The notes: generated by a model not told the origin, from the sequence alone. Positions 45,801-55,985 are shown, counted from the stretch's first letter. The stretch is DNA of 64,000 nt from Lanius collurio (GCA_020086605.1 JACBWW010000002.1:29098605-29162604), one strand, 5' to 3'. A program made the numbers and translations.

Positions 45801-48800
45801 TACAAATTGCTTTAGAGAGCCTTGTTACTGCCTTCGTCTGTCAGGCTGGGTCCTAGCTCATGTCCAAAATCATACTGGTGCCCATTACCCGTACCCATAG
45901 CTCCCTCACCTACTTCTGTCCCTCAGCCTCTTGAATGGCCCCTGTAAATATTGCTGTCACTTTTTAATATTGATGAGAGATGTGCAGTGCTAAGTGATTA
46001 AGCAGCAGGTCCTTTTACTTGTTATTTGGGCAGTGTTTGAACTCTGTTGGAAAAGCCTGTGCCCTTTCATGGTTCCCATACTGCTTTTCCACTTGCAGGC
46101 TCCAGCCTGGGTACCAGACCATACTAGCTTGGTGTAGCTAGGAGTGGTTTTCTTCTTACCATTCCTTGCTGAACTACAGTTCTTGGCTGGTGTGCCCACA
46201 TGCCTGTAAGGGGTCAGAGGCACTTAAGCAGATGACTAGAGCTAGTGGTTCAGTCATATTCTGGGTTAAGAGAATGTGACAATATTCCATAGCTTCTAAA
46301 TAATTTCTCTGGAGGTACCTGGGGCCGAGGCCTGGCTGATGTCCATCTTTGCAGGGCTCTTATAAACACAGATCTCTAGATTTATTTTGTGTGCCGAGTC
46401 ACTGAGAAAGTGAGATGTCAGCTGGGAAGGAATGGTGACTTACGGAAAAGGAGTTGGATATTGAAGTTTTGATTTGGATCTTTGTGTGAGACTGTAGCAT
46501 TGCTTCTGCATGAGCAGACTGGATGTTCAGCTACTGTCTGTCCAGCATCAGCCAGGGAGGGCTCATTGAGAACCTTTCTGTGGTGGTATGCCCTCTCCCA
46601 TGCCTGTCTCCAAGGCAGTTCACCAGTGCTGGCACTGGGCATGCAGGAGCAAACAGAGCTTTGGCATGAGTTTGGTGTTGCTGCTTGCTTGTGATCAAAG
46701 GCCTTCCCTGACTGGGAGAACGGGGCCTCTGAGCTAGCTCGAACTCTGCCCTGCTCTTCCCAGGAGCACCTGGGGTGTGAGTGCTTTGCTGCACAGCAGC
46801 CTGATTTGGAGCTATGAATATGAAGAGTGAACAGGCAGTGACCCTCTCTGTTTCTTTCATTCCAGATCATGAGAATTAAACCTCATCAGAGTCAGCACAT
46901 ATCACACATGAGCTTCTTACAGCACAGTAAATGTGACTGCAGGTGAGAATGGAGCAGCACTGGTTCCTCTTACAATAAACTTCATTTGAGCCTTTCCTTT
47001 TTTCTGCCATTGGGTTGGGACTCTTTTCAGATGCTTCTGCAGTCTCCTCAGTTGGTTTGCAGTGGGATGGCTGAGCCTGGGAAAAGAAGCCCTCTGCTCT
47101 CAGGGCTCTTCCATCTCTAGCTATCGCAGGTGGACAGTGTTAGCCTGCAACTTGGGATATTTTGGCACTGGCTACCAGCAAGGTGCAGCAGGAGAGCCAA
47201 AACACTTTGAGATGGACCACTTGACCTGTGCCATGGGCATTCTGCAATGCTGTCTGTACATGTCCTTCCCTGGACTTGGTGGGAGCTGGGGATAATACTG
47301 GAAGTATAAGCTCTCTTCTAATGAGGCCTTTGTTCTGTCTTTCCCCACAGACCAAAGAAAGATGTCAAAAACAAACAAGAAAAGTAAGTGATAAGCCTTT
47401 CCTCCTTTCTCTTTTGGTGGTTGGTTGGAATTTCCTCTCCCCACTACCCCTTGCCCTTTTCTTTGGTCGGATACACTCACTTGAAGAAGGTGTTTTTGGA
47501 AATGGCGTATGGTAGTAGTGCATGGGGCGACACTCTGAATCCATTCCAGGTGGGCACAGAGACCCAGATCTGATGGTCCTTCCTTCATACCCCAGACATG
47601 GACCTTGCATGACCCATGGCCATGGCAGTCAATCCTAATGCTTTTTCCCGAGTCAAAGTCCCATCATGTCTGTCCTGCCGGAATGGATTCAAGGTGCAGC
47701 CCCCATTCTCCCCTTCCCTCTTCCTGGGGTGTTTCTGGTTACTGCAAATTGCTGCCTTTCTTTATTATTAATTTTTTTTCTTGCTGCTTGAGTGAGTATT
47801 TGCTGGCTTCTTTCACAGCAGCTTGGGTAGGAGCTCTGCTGGCTACAGGGAGAGGTGGAAGTAGAGGCCTGGCGGAGGCAGGACTGATGCCATGCAGGAT
47901 GTGACACTAGTTTTGGTTGGGTGGGGATCTGGGAGGGTGTAAAGGGAGGTGGATGTCCTAGCTGGGTCTTGGTGAAGGTTTTCATGAGGGGTTTTTTGAA
48001 TCTGATGGATTTGCTTTGGTGGCCTGAGGGAGGTTAAGTCACAACCTTCCCTTTACTTCCTTCCTGAAATAAAAATGTTGTGGAAAGTGGAAAATAAGCT
48101 CTAATCCTGCAGTAGTTGCAGGGACGAGCATAAAATGAGAAACAACGTTGAAAAGAAAGAGTGATCTCTCTGAGCGAGAGGATCAGCTGGACTGTGCATG
48201 ACTGGGAAAGCAACTCTGCCATTTAGAGGTGCGGAGCTGGAGAAGAAGGAGTCAATATTTGGAGATGAGGCTGAATCTGAGACAAAGGGAGCAGACAGGA
48301 GAGTGAGAGAGCTTCTTTCACCCCTCTCCTGGTGGCTGTATGTTTCTAGCTGCCTTCCAGCCTCTCCTCCCTCTGGAAATCTGCTACTGGCTGCATCGGA
48401 CTGCGTGCAGCCAACAGTGCTCTCTGCACCGGGCCATGTCAGGGACGGTTGGTCTGTGTGGCTCTGTAGTTTGAAGGTGTGCGAGAGTTTGGTCTGTGTG
48501 AGCTCTGGTGAGGATGGGGTGTGGGTGTAGCAGCCAGCTCAGACTGTGTTGCATTCACTTTCCTCTTCTAACAGCACCTTGCCTGCTCTTTGCTGGTTCT
48601 GCACTCCCCAGGGAAGGGATGGGAGAGACTGGTATGCTTTGATTTGTGCTTGATTGAAAGTCTTGTTATATTGGTACCCGTCTCCTCCCTTCAGGTTGGT
48701 TTTCTTCCCCTCACCGTCTCCCTGTGACTCCTGCCTGACATGTAGGGCAGAAATGGGATTGAGCTGATGCTCTGACACTTGTTCCAGTAAGACGACTTGA

Positions 48801-51800
48801 ACAGGGCCTAGGAGACACCTATGGTGCTTTCTCTTCTGTCCCCCCAATTCCCTTTGATAGCTCTCTCCTGAGGTGGGCTGCACCAGGGAACAAGGGAGCC
48901 TTTGCTGAACTGCTTCAGAGCTGGGACTCATTTGCCTGACAAGCCCTGGTGCTTTGCCTAGGGCCTTCTCCTTGCATGTTTCTCCCTTGCTCCTGTGCTA
49001 GTGTGGCTCAAGGAGCAGTACAGGCTCCAGCCTCCCTCACTCCCTGTGGTCTCAATGTCCCATAGGGATCCATGATTAATGTCCAGGACTGCATGTCCTA
49101 GCCTCTGCCTGCCTCAGCTCCTGCCCAAGAATCAGAGGCAACTGGTGAATTTTTCAGAATGGAGTCAATGCCCTGGCTCCGTCTGCTTGTCTGGCAGATC
49201 CATGTGGAAGGTGACAGGAGAGAAAGGAGGGAAGATCTGAAAGCTGCTTGCTGGTTATCTCCTGGGTAAAATAACTAGGTCAGGGCTTCCTCTTCTCCCT
49301 CTTTACCCTTCAGTACTCAGGATGGAGGCTGCCAGAGGAGTTAGACATTCAAGTAAGGTCTTTTGGAGTCCTCTGAACCACAGGCAGGAGATGAGGTGGA
49401 TGACCAAGGCCTTCAGGTTGGATAGCTCTCTCCCACACAGCAGTGCTGTATCGGTCAGATCTCTTCCCTTGTCTGTGGAATGCTTGCATCCCAAGGCAGG
49501 ATTGCCACCAGCCCTGCAGCAGAGCTATTGGAGTTCAGCTGCCCCCTCCTAGGCCCAGTGCTGGGCAGTGTATCAGGTCAGAGTGGTTTCCTCTTTCCTG
49601 CAGAGAGCCCTTTCACTCAGGTTGTCTCTTGTCAGTCATTGTGCGCCTGTGCTTGCCGCCTGGAATGGTTGTCTGCACTCACTGCCGGTGGCGTGATGCT
49701 TTCACAAAGCTTTCTCTTCCTTCTCCCTCTCACCCCTTGTCCCTTTGCCACTGCCCCTTTCTGGAGGGGGCAGGTGCCCCTCTGAGGCTCCAGCAGATCC
49801 ACCTCTGCTCACAGCAGCCTTGCAGGAGGTGGTCCCTGCTGAGGTCCCTGTGTTGGCTTGGCTGTGGGCAGGCTGGTTGCAGAGCTGACAGGAGCACCGG
49901 AGCTGGTGAATGCGTGTGTGAGGTGGAGATCTGTGCTTCGGCCCTGGGATTTACCCTCCAGTCCTGCCTCATGTGCTTCTCCCCTCCCAGCAAGGCACAT
50001 GGCTGTATTTTTTTTCTCTTCTTCCTTGCGTTTTCTTCCGTTTTCTCTCTATCTTTCCCTTTCTTTCCCCCTCTCTCTCTTTCTCTTTTTTTTTTTTTTG
50101 TTTTTCTTCCAGAAAATCAAAGCGAGGAAAGGGGAAGGGTCAAAAGAGAAAGCGCAAGAAAGGCCGGTACAAACCACTCAGCTTGTACGTTTGTGTCCTC
50201 TGCTTGTAGACTCTCTTCCCTCCCTCTCCCCAAACCAATCCGCCTGCTTGCTGCTCACTCAAATCTCACCCTCCCCTCCCAGTCACTGGTGGGCTGCAGA
50301 TCCTGCATGGGCAGCACTGGTGGTGGCACTGCTCTGGCACTAAAGCTGTCTCAGGGAAGGTGGCTTTAGCTTGCTTGGCACTCTAATCATCAGTGGCGAT
50401 CATTTTCCCAAGGCACAAGAGTGTGGTGGGTGGACGAGTATCCTGCACCTCTTCACGCCTTCTGGTTGTAACTCTGTCATCTGCTTTCCCCTACTTGTCT
50501 CGTGCCCTCACTGCTATGATGACTGGTGACAGGCAGGATGGCATCTGCCGTGTGTGTGTGTGTGTCTGCGCGCGTGTGTACATGTGCGTATGTTTCTGGT
50601 GGAGTCACAGGTGGAGAGGAGAGGTGGGACTGTGGGAAGCCAGAGAGAGGGTGCTGGGGAGCTGGGGGAGCTCTCTGTCTGTTTTTTTTCTCTCTTTCTG
50701 CTGGATCTGGTGGCTTGTCTCTCCCTGTCTCTTTTGCTCTGCCTCTCTCATGGTGGTTCACAAAATTCTGCATTGTAAATTCACGGCCCCTCCATAGGAG
50801 ACCCTAGGCGGCAAGGTTGGGATGGGACTTAGAGAAAGGAGGGCAGTGCTGGCTGCAGGGGTAAGCATGTGATGCTGGAGCCCAGCTGCTTTCCAGGGGA
50901 GGAGAGACCCTGTGTATTTAACTCATTTAGCTGCTGGCCTCTTTCTACTCCAATAGCCCACTTCAGAGAACTCTTTTCATTGATGTGTCAGTAGCTGGCT
51001 GGGACCTCTCACCTTCCCATCCTTGCTTTCCCCTTCTTCCTTCCTCTGGCCTGAGCCAATGGATCCAATGCAGCATTTGTGAATACTGTGCAGAAGGCCT
51101 GTTTTCTTTCTCTACGCTAATGCAAGGGGTTGCTGTCCTGGGGCTGTCGGGGTGCTGCTGGAAAATCCATCAGCCTGCGACACTCCAGTGGGCAGCTTGG
51201 GGGCTGTGGGAGGGGGCAGGGGGATTGCTTTGATGTCTAGGGTGTTGCATGTGTATTTTCTTTCTGCTGAAGCGCTGTAGCTTAGACATCTTTCCTTTTG
51301 CCTTTTTGCAGTCACTGTGAGCCTTGCTCAGAGAGGAGAAAGCACTTGTTTGTACAAGATCCCCAGACCTGTAAATGTTCCTGCAAATTCACAGACTCAC
51401 GTTGCAAGTCGAGGCAGCTTGAGTTAAACGAGCGCACTTGCAGGTTTGTGTCCTGAAGGATGAAACACACAAAGAGAAAGAGACAGAAAGAGAAAGAGGG
51501 GGGGAGCTTGCTTCCTGCTGACTTCTGGCACCCGTGCTATTTGATTACTTCTTTTCTCTGTCCTATGTGGGCCAGAGGGCAGAGGGGCTAACTGGGGTGA
51601 GGACAGAGTTTTCCTGTGTTGGAGGGCAGCTGTGCATTTCAGGTGTGCTCTCAGGACATGGATGGGGACGGCTCCCAGAGACAGGGCGTTTGTATGTCAG
51701 GTATTCTTTATCATAGAATAGGATTAGGATTCATGTTGCTGAGGTAGGCAGGGGAGGGTCTGTATCCCTCTGTACATTATCTGTGTGCAACTCTGAGCAT

Positions 51801-53715
51801 ACTATTGGACAAAGACAAATCCTTAACTGACTAGGATTTGACCACCCCTGTCTTCCAAGCCCATTTTCTGTGGCTTGTAGATGCTCTGCTGTGTGCAGAA
51901 TGAGGAAAGCCATTAGGAGCACCCCTCAAGGCTGAGCCTACATTTTCCTTTGCCTTTTTGTTCTTCTAAAAGCCAGGGAGAGCATCCTGTCCTCTGGTAC
52001 TGTGCTCACAGTTCCCTGTCCATGTCCTGTCCAGAGCTGTGGTATGAGGGGCTGCACTCAGGACTGTGAATGGAATATGACAGATTTGAGTCTGACCCTG
52101 AGTGAAGGCAGAGGTGCATATTTCAGGTGTGAGGTGGGAGACAGAAAGGCACTGTGGGGTTAGTGATAGTTCAGAGATCCGTGCTGTTAGTTCAGAGATC
52201 CATGTGTCTTCTGAGTGCTGTCACACCATCTGTGGCACAGACATGTAAAGAAACTGATTCCTGGTACTCACCTGAGCACTTTGGTGAACTCAGTGAGGTA
52301 TCTTGACTCACACAAGCTATGTGTGCACCTCTGGTATGGAATCATCCTACCTGTCTAGAGGGAGACATAGAAATGGGGTTGCCAGTGAGTACTTGGCTGT
52401 GACTCTGAACTCAAATCCCTTTCACAGAGATCTAGGAAATCGTTCATGTTAAGAGAGTATTGCAGTGGCAGTGGCTCGGGGAGATCCAGGGTCCTCTGTG
52501 GCTACATCTTGAAAAGTGGAGACATCCATTGGCTAGGTGGCTAAGACTGATGAAAGTAACAAGTGCTTCCTTTGGGTGTGAAAATGCTTTGTGTCCAAGC
52601 CAGTGAGGCATTGGCACTGCCAGCGTGGTGGAAACTGCTCTGTATACAGAGAATTTTTCTGAGATGCTGTAATTTCAGAGGGAAAGTAATTAATGGAGGG
52701 GCTAGAATAGAGCAACTTCTAGAGTTAAACTTCTCCTAGTGAGCAAAGCCCCTGAAGTCTGAGACCAGACATAATGTTGGCCTTTTCCCCCCTGCTTGTG
52801 TTCCCAAAGTTCAGAGTAGCTGATAATTACCCTACAAAGCTTGAAGGGTGAGAAAAGGTAACAAATACAGTGAAAAACCAAACAATACCTCAAAGAGGTC
52901 ATGATGGCAGAAGGGGTTTACTAGTTTTTCTTATTAGTCTCTGTCTGTGGTGGGATAATTAGCAGTAAGGGAGGTTTCCAGAGGCAGTGGGTTGGCCAGA
53001 AAAATGGGAAGGAGTCATAGAAGTGGTTAGCTTATCAGTTTCCAGATAAAAAGCTGGTTAAGCTGAAGTTCCTCATGCTCTTTCTTGTAGAATTAGAATT
53101 GGGACCTACGAGGGAGGGTAAATTCTCATTTCTCATGCTGCTTCTTCAGGCCACTGCTCTTCTCTGATGCTAACCCCCACTCACAGCAACTAGTGGAATG
53201 GAAAACACTCACTTTTCGCTCTCTTGCCTGCATGAGGCCTTGTTGTCTGCACTGCTTCCAAGCCAAACAAGAGGCTAGGTGGAGAGCCGAGGGTGTGTGT
53301 CTTTCTGCATGCATTGCTTAGCCTTGTTTTTCTGTGTTTGTGTGTGTGTGTTTGTATGGTGTGCAAAGGTGCAAACAGGACACTCAGCTTATCTGTGAGG
53401 AAGCCACTGATTCTGCTCCTAAATTTACCCCTGTTCAAGTATCCCCCCTGCTCTGTCTCAGTGAGCCTGGGGGAATAGAATTCATCGACTTGTTTGTGGG
53501 GTCAAGATTCTCAGCTGATTTGCCCCATCTGCACAGCACTTCACCCCACCAGTGACGTCATGCCATGCCTTAACACCGTGTGCTCTTAAACACATTAGCC
53601 ACCACCCTTCCTTCCCTTCCCTGCCCTATTTGCACTCCCATCACAAACATTAACCCCTGTTCTCTTTTTTTCCTTCCTTCTCCTCTTTGACAGATGTGAA
53701 AAACCGAGACGGTGA
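33824..53715 (+). CDS. VEGFA: Vascular endothelial growth factor A, eight coding exons
   Basis: Secreted, disulphide-linked dimer of the PDGF/VEGF cystine-knot family that activates VEGF receptors 1 and 2 on endothelial cells and drives vessel growth. The eight coding exons join to 651 nt: 216 residues plus stop. Residues 1-26 form the signal peptide, cut before APALGD. The cystine-knot domain spans about 50-130, with cysteines at 52, 77, 83, 86, 87, 94, 128 and 130 as in human, and an N-glycosylation site at N101 (NVT). Receptor-contact residues F43, I72, I109, K110 and P111 match human; human mature Q79 is E105 here. Residues 142-166 (exon 6) are strongly basic. An eight-cysteine heparin-binding domain and KPRR tail follow. 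Skipping exon 6, exon 7 or both keeps the frame and gives mature forms of 166, 146 and 122 residues beside the full 190. The start ATG has A at -3. Confidence 0.98.
33890..39674 (+). other. VEGFA: VEGFA intron 1
   Basis: 5785-nt GT-AG intron, first 400 bases still CpG island. It holds E-box/hypoxia-type cores CACGTG at 34073 and 34707 and CACGTA at 35637. Around 34580-34610 there is an A-rich tract. The last 700 bases are CpG-rich. In other vertebrates this intron often carries enhancers; none can be proven here. Confidence 0.9.
39675..39726 (+). CDS. VEGFA: VEGFA exon 2
   Basis: 52 nt, the same as human, giving [17 protein letters not shown] plus the first base of the next codon. The signal-peptide cleavage site falls after SKA, and the rest is the variable N terminus of the mature protein. 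The acceptor is TTTGCAG and the donor GTAAGC. Confidence 0.98.
40064..40093. repeat. TA microsatellite
   Basis: Imperfect (TA)n with an AAATA interruption, in intron 2. Confidence 0.85.
40959..41106. other. 100-N assembly gap with 24-nt duplicated flanks
   Basis: Positions 40983-41082 are exactly 100 N, the usual placeholder for a gap of unknown size. The 24 bases before it (40959-40982) are identical to the 24 bases after it (41083-41106). This suggests two contigs that overlap but were not merged, so the true sequence may be contiguous and about 124 bases shorter. Confidence 0.85.
41108..41150. repeat. T-rich low-complexity tract
   Basis: 43 bases of nearly pure T with C interruptions, immediately after the gap. 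Such a tract plausibly caused the assembly break. Confidence 0.9.
44952..45148 (+). CDS. VEGFA: VEGFA exon 3 (most of the cystine knot)
   Basis: 197 nt, the human length. It encodes residues 40-105, from [13 protein letters not shown] to NVTME, and includes six of the eight knot cysteines (52, 77, 83, 86, 87, 94), the conserved segment FQEYPDE, and the glycosylation site N101. The CAGCCGDEG motif is the avian form of the human CGGCCNDEG. The acceptor is TTTTAG and the donor GTGAGG. The frame stays open past the donor to a TGA at 45317-45319. Confidence 0.98.
45149..46865 (+). other. VEGFA: VEGFA intron 3
   Basis: 1717-nt GT-AG intron, unique sequence, nothing distinctive apart from the short open extension after exon 3. 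Confidence 0.9.
46866..46942 (+). CDS. VEGFA: VEGFA exon 4
   Basis: 77 nt, as in human. It encodes [17 protein letters not shown] through KCDC plus two bases of the next Arg codon. It supplies receptor-contact residues I109, K110 and P111 and the last knot cysteines 128 and 130. The acceptor is TTCCAG and the donor GTGAGA. Confidence 0.98.
46943..47350 (+). other. VEGFA: VEGFA intron 4
   Basis: 408-nt GT-AG intron, the shortest of the gene; nothing else recognised. Confidence 0.9.
47351..47383 (+). CDS. VEGFA: VEGFA exon 5
   Basis: 33 nt encoding the end of Arg131 and [10 protein letters not shown] plus two bases of a codon. The next exon decides the residue: AAA (Lys) before exon 6 or 8, AAT (Asn) before exon 7. 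The human exon is 30 nt, so avian forms are one residue longer (166 versus 165). The human plasmin site after Arg110 lies in this exon; here its ARG-ALA pair is not present. The donor is a strong GTAAGT. Confidence 0.97.
47384..50112 (+). other. VEGFA: VEGFA intron 5
   Basis: 2729-nt GT-AG intron. The last about 105 bases form a very long pyrimidine tract before exon 6. The rest is unique sequence without a recognised alternative exon. Confidence 0.9.
50008..50110 (+). promoter_or_regulatory. Extended polypyrimidine tract before exon 6
   Basis: About 100 bases of T and C with very few purines, ending at the exon 6 acceptor AG (50111-50112). It is far longer than an ordinary tract and offers several PTB-type sites (CTCTCT, TTCTCT). 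Exon 6 is an alternative cassette, so this tract is a plausible control element. Confidence 0.55.
50113..50184 (+). CDS. VEGFA: VEGFA exon 6 (alternative, heparin/matrix binding)
   Basis: 72 nt, equal to human exon 6a. It encodes [20 protein letters not shown] then PLS and two bases of a codon; the strongly basic run binds heparan sulphate. The exon is included in the 190 and 146 forms and skipped in 166 and 122. The donor GTACGT departs from GTRAGT. Reading past the donor gives LYVCVLCL and then TAG at 50207-50209, so a human-like 6b extension is not possible. Confidence 0.96.
50185..51311 (+). other. VEGFA: VEGFA intron 6
   Basis: 1127-nt GT-AG intron with a TG microsatellite at 50549-50592; otherwise nothing recognised. 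Confidence 0.9.
50549..50592. repeat. TG/CG microsatellite
   Basis: (TG)n with CG interruptions in intron 6. TG-rich intron sequence can bind CUG-BP-type splicing factors, but no role is shown. Confidence 0.85.
51312..51443 (+). CDS. VEGFA: VEGFA exon 7 (heparin- and neuropilin-binding domain)
   Basis: 132 nt, as in human. It encodes [13 protein letters not shown] through NERTC. Counting the cysteine in exon 8 there are eight cysteines, the fold of the C-terminal heparin-binding domain. The junction residue is Asn after exon 5 and Phe after exon 6. The donor GTTTGT has T at +3, a weak site that suits an exon that can be skipped. Confidence 0.97.
51444..53693 (+). other. VEGFA: VEGFA intron 7
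   Basis: 2250-nt GT-AG intron, unique sequence. It holds a TG microsatellite near 53334-53357 and a palindromic TGACGTCA at 53553. The last 60 bases are pyrimidine-rich. Confidence 0.9.
53553..53560 (+). promoter_or_regulatory. Perfect CRE palindrome (TGACGTCA)
   Basis: Consensus CREB/ATF site in intron 7, 133 nt before exon 8. It may be a chance match; CpG-bearing palindromes are uncommon outside the islands here. Confidence 0.25.
53694..53715 (+). CDS. VEGFA: VEGFA exon 8, coding part
   Basis: Encodes the end of an Arg codon and CEKPRR followed by TGA. The C-terminal Arg fits the neuropilin-1 C-end rule. It matches human exon 8a (CDKPRR) in length, 22 nt. A mammalian-style 8b acceptor is not present downstream. 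Confidence 0.98.
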
Positions 53716-53774
53716 GCAGCGGAAAAGAAGGGGGAACAGCCCTGTTTCTGGAGCCTGATTTCTCGCCTGGACAG

Positions 53775-53780
53775 AATAAA
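53775..53780 (+). terminator. Possible proximal polyadenylation signal (AATAAA)
   Basis: AATAAA 60 nt after the stop codon. Use would give a very short 3' UTR lacking the AU-rich elements. There is no clear GT-rich element just downstream, so use is doubtful. Confidence 0.2.
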
Positions 53781-54000
53781 ACAAAACACTAATCCAAATG
53801 AACCCTAAAAATGAAGGATCGGTAGAGCACAGCACTTTCAGTACGGACGATGGACTCCGGAAGGAACATTCCCCAAGGCACCCGCCGCACAGAATTCACC
53901 TTTGGGTTTTGAACTGTTTTATTTTATTTTTCTTTTTATGCTGCTAAATAACAGAGCCAGGAAGACTTATAGGGGTGTATTTGATGGGTTTTCCCATGCA

Positions 54001-54140
54001 TACATATATATGTGTGTATACATGCATATACATATATATATATGTATATATATTTTAACCACATCTATATATACATATATGTATATCTTAACCACACACA
54101 CACACATATATATAATATATATATAATATATATATATATA
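54001..54140. repeat. TA/TG/CA microsatellite in the 3' UTR
   Basis: About 140 bases of alternating TA, TG and CA with short interruptions. The transcript could form AU hairpins, and the length is likely to vary between individuals. Confidence 0.9.
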
Positions 54141-54879
54141 CTGATTATTTTTTTTAACGTTGCTAATGTTATTGGTGTCTTCACTGGATAATACTCGACT
54201 GCTGTGGACACAAGCGGGCTACTTGGGGCATAAGAAACAAGCTAAGACTGGACTTGAGTAGAAGCGCTGGGTGTAAACTTCTTAACTCTAACTGACTTGT
54301 GCGGCCTCCGCTGTTTCTCTGTAGAGTGTGCTGTACCACAAACCACCTTCTCCTTGCCTGGGACAAGGGAGGAGAGGTGATGGAGAGGATGGGCAGGGAG
54401 TTCCAAAGAGCGGCATCCTAGGGTGCGATGGGTCAAAGGCCAAGGAAATGGCCATCTCCGTGATCAAGGATTCCTCCTCCCCTCTCTTCCCCCAACCTTC
54501 ACCCTTACTCGTCTCATAACCTGCCTGCCTTGCTGGGACATGGGATGTCAGTGTACATTTTGCGTTGACTTTATTTGCTGTAGAACCTTTGCCAGAGAGA
54601 CCTGCTGGCTTCTCTTAAGGATGGTGGGCAGCTGACGCGCACTAACTTTCCGTTCAAGGAAGTATCACAGGAGTCTAGATTTCCCGCCCTTGGTGGCTGC
54701 AGAAGGACACAAGGTCTACAGTGTGCTGAAGCAAGAATGGGGACCGGTGCATAGCCACACAATTGTTCAGCACTGTCTGCTTTCTTCATGCACAGAGCTG
54801 CCACTCAAGAGCATCCAAGATGCTTATGGAACATTTCTGGAAAGGGATATTAATCAAAAGTATATACACAGTAGTGGGG

Positions 54880-55007
54880 GGTGTGTGTGTATGTGTGTGA
54901 ATGTATGCATTTGCGTGTATGTATGTATGTATGTGCTTTTCTCTCTTTTTTATATATATATATTTATTTTTATACATATATATATATAAAAAAATAATAT
55001 ATATGTA
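54880..55007. repeat. TG then TA microsatellite in the 3' UTR
   Basis: Starts as (TG)n with GTAT tetramers (54922-54935) and changes to TA and T-rich sequence from about 54950. Confidence 0.88.
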
Positions 55008-55341
55008 TGCCAAGATTGAAGGGGGGGAAAAAGGAAAGCAACTTTTGCTGCCTTCAGTTTGCGTGCACAGTGTGAATGACCCTTAAGAACATCAAGATTT
55101 TTTTTTTTTTTTTTAATGACATACTGTAAATATCAGGCCCCTTTTCCATGTCTTGGGCTGGGGAATCGAATGGGAAGGCAGCTGGAGTCCCTTAGCTGTG
55201 TCATGAGGTTCTTGGCTATGTGTGTATCTGCAGTGTAGGCTGTGGTGTATGTGAAACCCACCTTACACACGCGTGCACACACACACCCCCCTGAAAGTGT
55301 GTTTGTACATCTATGTGGATATATATAATCTAGTTCTGTGA

Positions 55342-55370
55342 TTAAAATTATTATTAATAATAATAATAAT
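55342..55370. repeat. ATT/AAT trinucleotide repeat in the 3' UTR
   Basis: TTATTATTAATAATAATAAT-type run, partly palindromic. Confidence 0.85.
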
Positions 55371-55777
55371 CAAAAAGGTACTCGGTCTGTGTCAGAATGC
55401 TGCCAAACATCATCTGCAATTGAATTTTCAACGCCTGATAATGTACAACACGGAAAGCTTCCAAAAAGACAAGACAGTCTAAAAACAGACTCACAACAAG
55501 CGACTACTAACCACTAGGATCTCCCCATCCGACTGATGGCTTTCAGAAGGAGAGAAAACACACGGGTGGGTGCTTGCATCTGCAATGTAGAATATTCGTG
55601 CTGCATCGTGTGCAAGACAGAGGCTTCCGATTGGGGGAGGGAAGAGAAAGTGTTTTATATACTTATTTAATATCCCTTTTTAAATTAGAAATTAAACAGA
55701 TAATTTAATTAAAGAGTAGGGATTTTTCAGTATTCTTTGTTAATATTTAATTTCAACTATTTATAAGCCGTACCTCC

Positions 55778-55824
55778 TTTTTTTTTCTTTTTTTTTCTTT
55801 TTTTTTTTTTTTTTTTTTTTTTTT
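55778..55824. repeat. Long T tract in the 3' UTR
   Basis: 47 bases of T with two single C interruptions. U-rich RNA of this kind is a HuR-type binding site; the length may be inaccurate in the assembly. Confidence 0.9.
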
Positions 55825-55985
55825 GTACTGGTTGTGTATAAATTTAACCTTCCTGTTGTCCCGTCCCATCTCTCCCCAATTGTTGGCAGAGTCAGTAGCA
55901 TGTTATGGGCAGTTATTTAATTAATTTCTCTAACACCTACCCCTACACATTCCTATTGAGACAACGGTTAGATATACATCTACAT

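Noticed and set aside
49443..50369. 308-codon forward open frame spanning the end of intron 5 and exon 6
   Set aside because: It is in a different frame from exon 6, crosses a long pyrimidine tract that encodes Phe/Leu/Ser runs, and has no known domain.
51705..51735. 'atcatagaatagg' as a reverse CR1 end
   Set aside because: Only about 13 bases resemble the CR1 3' end and no CR1 body follows.
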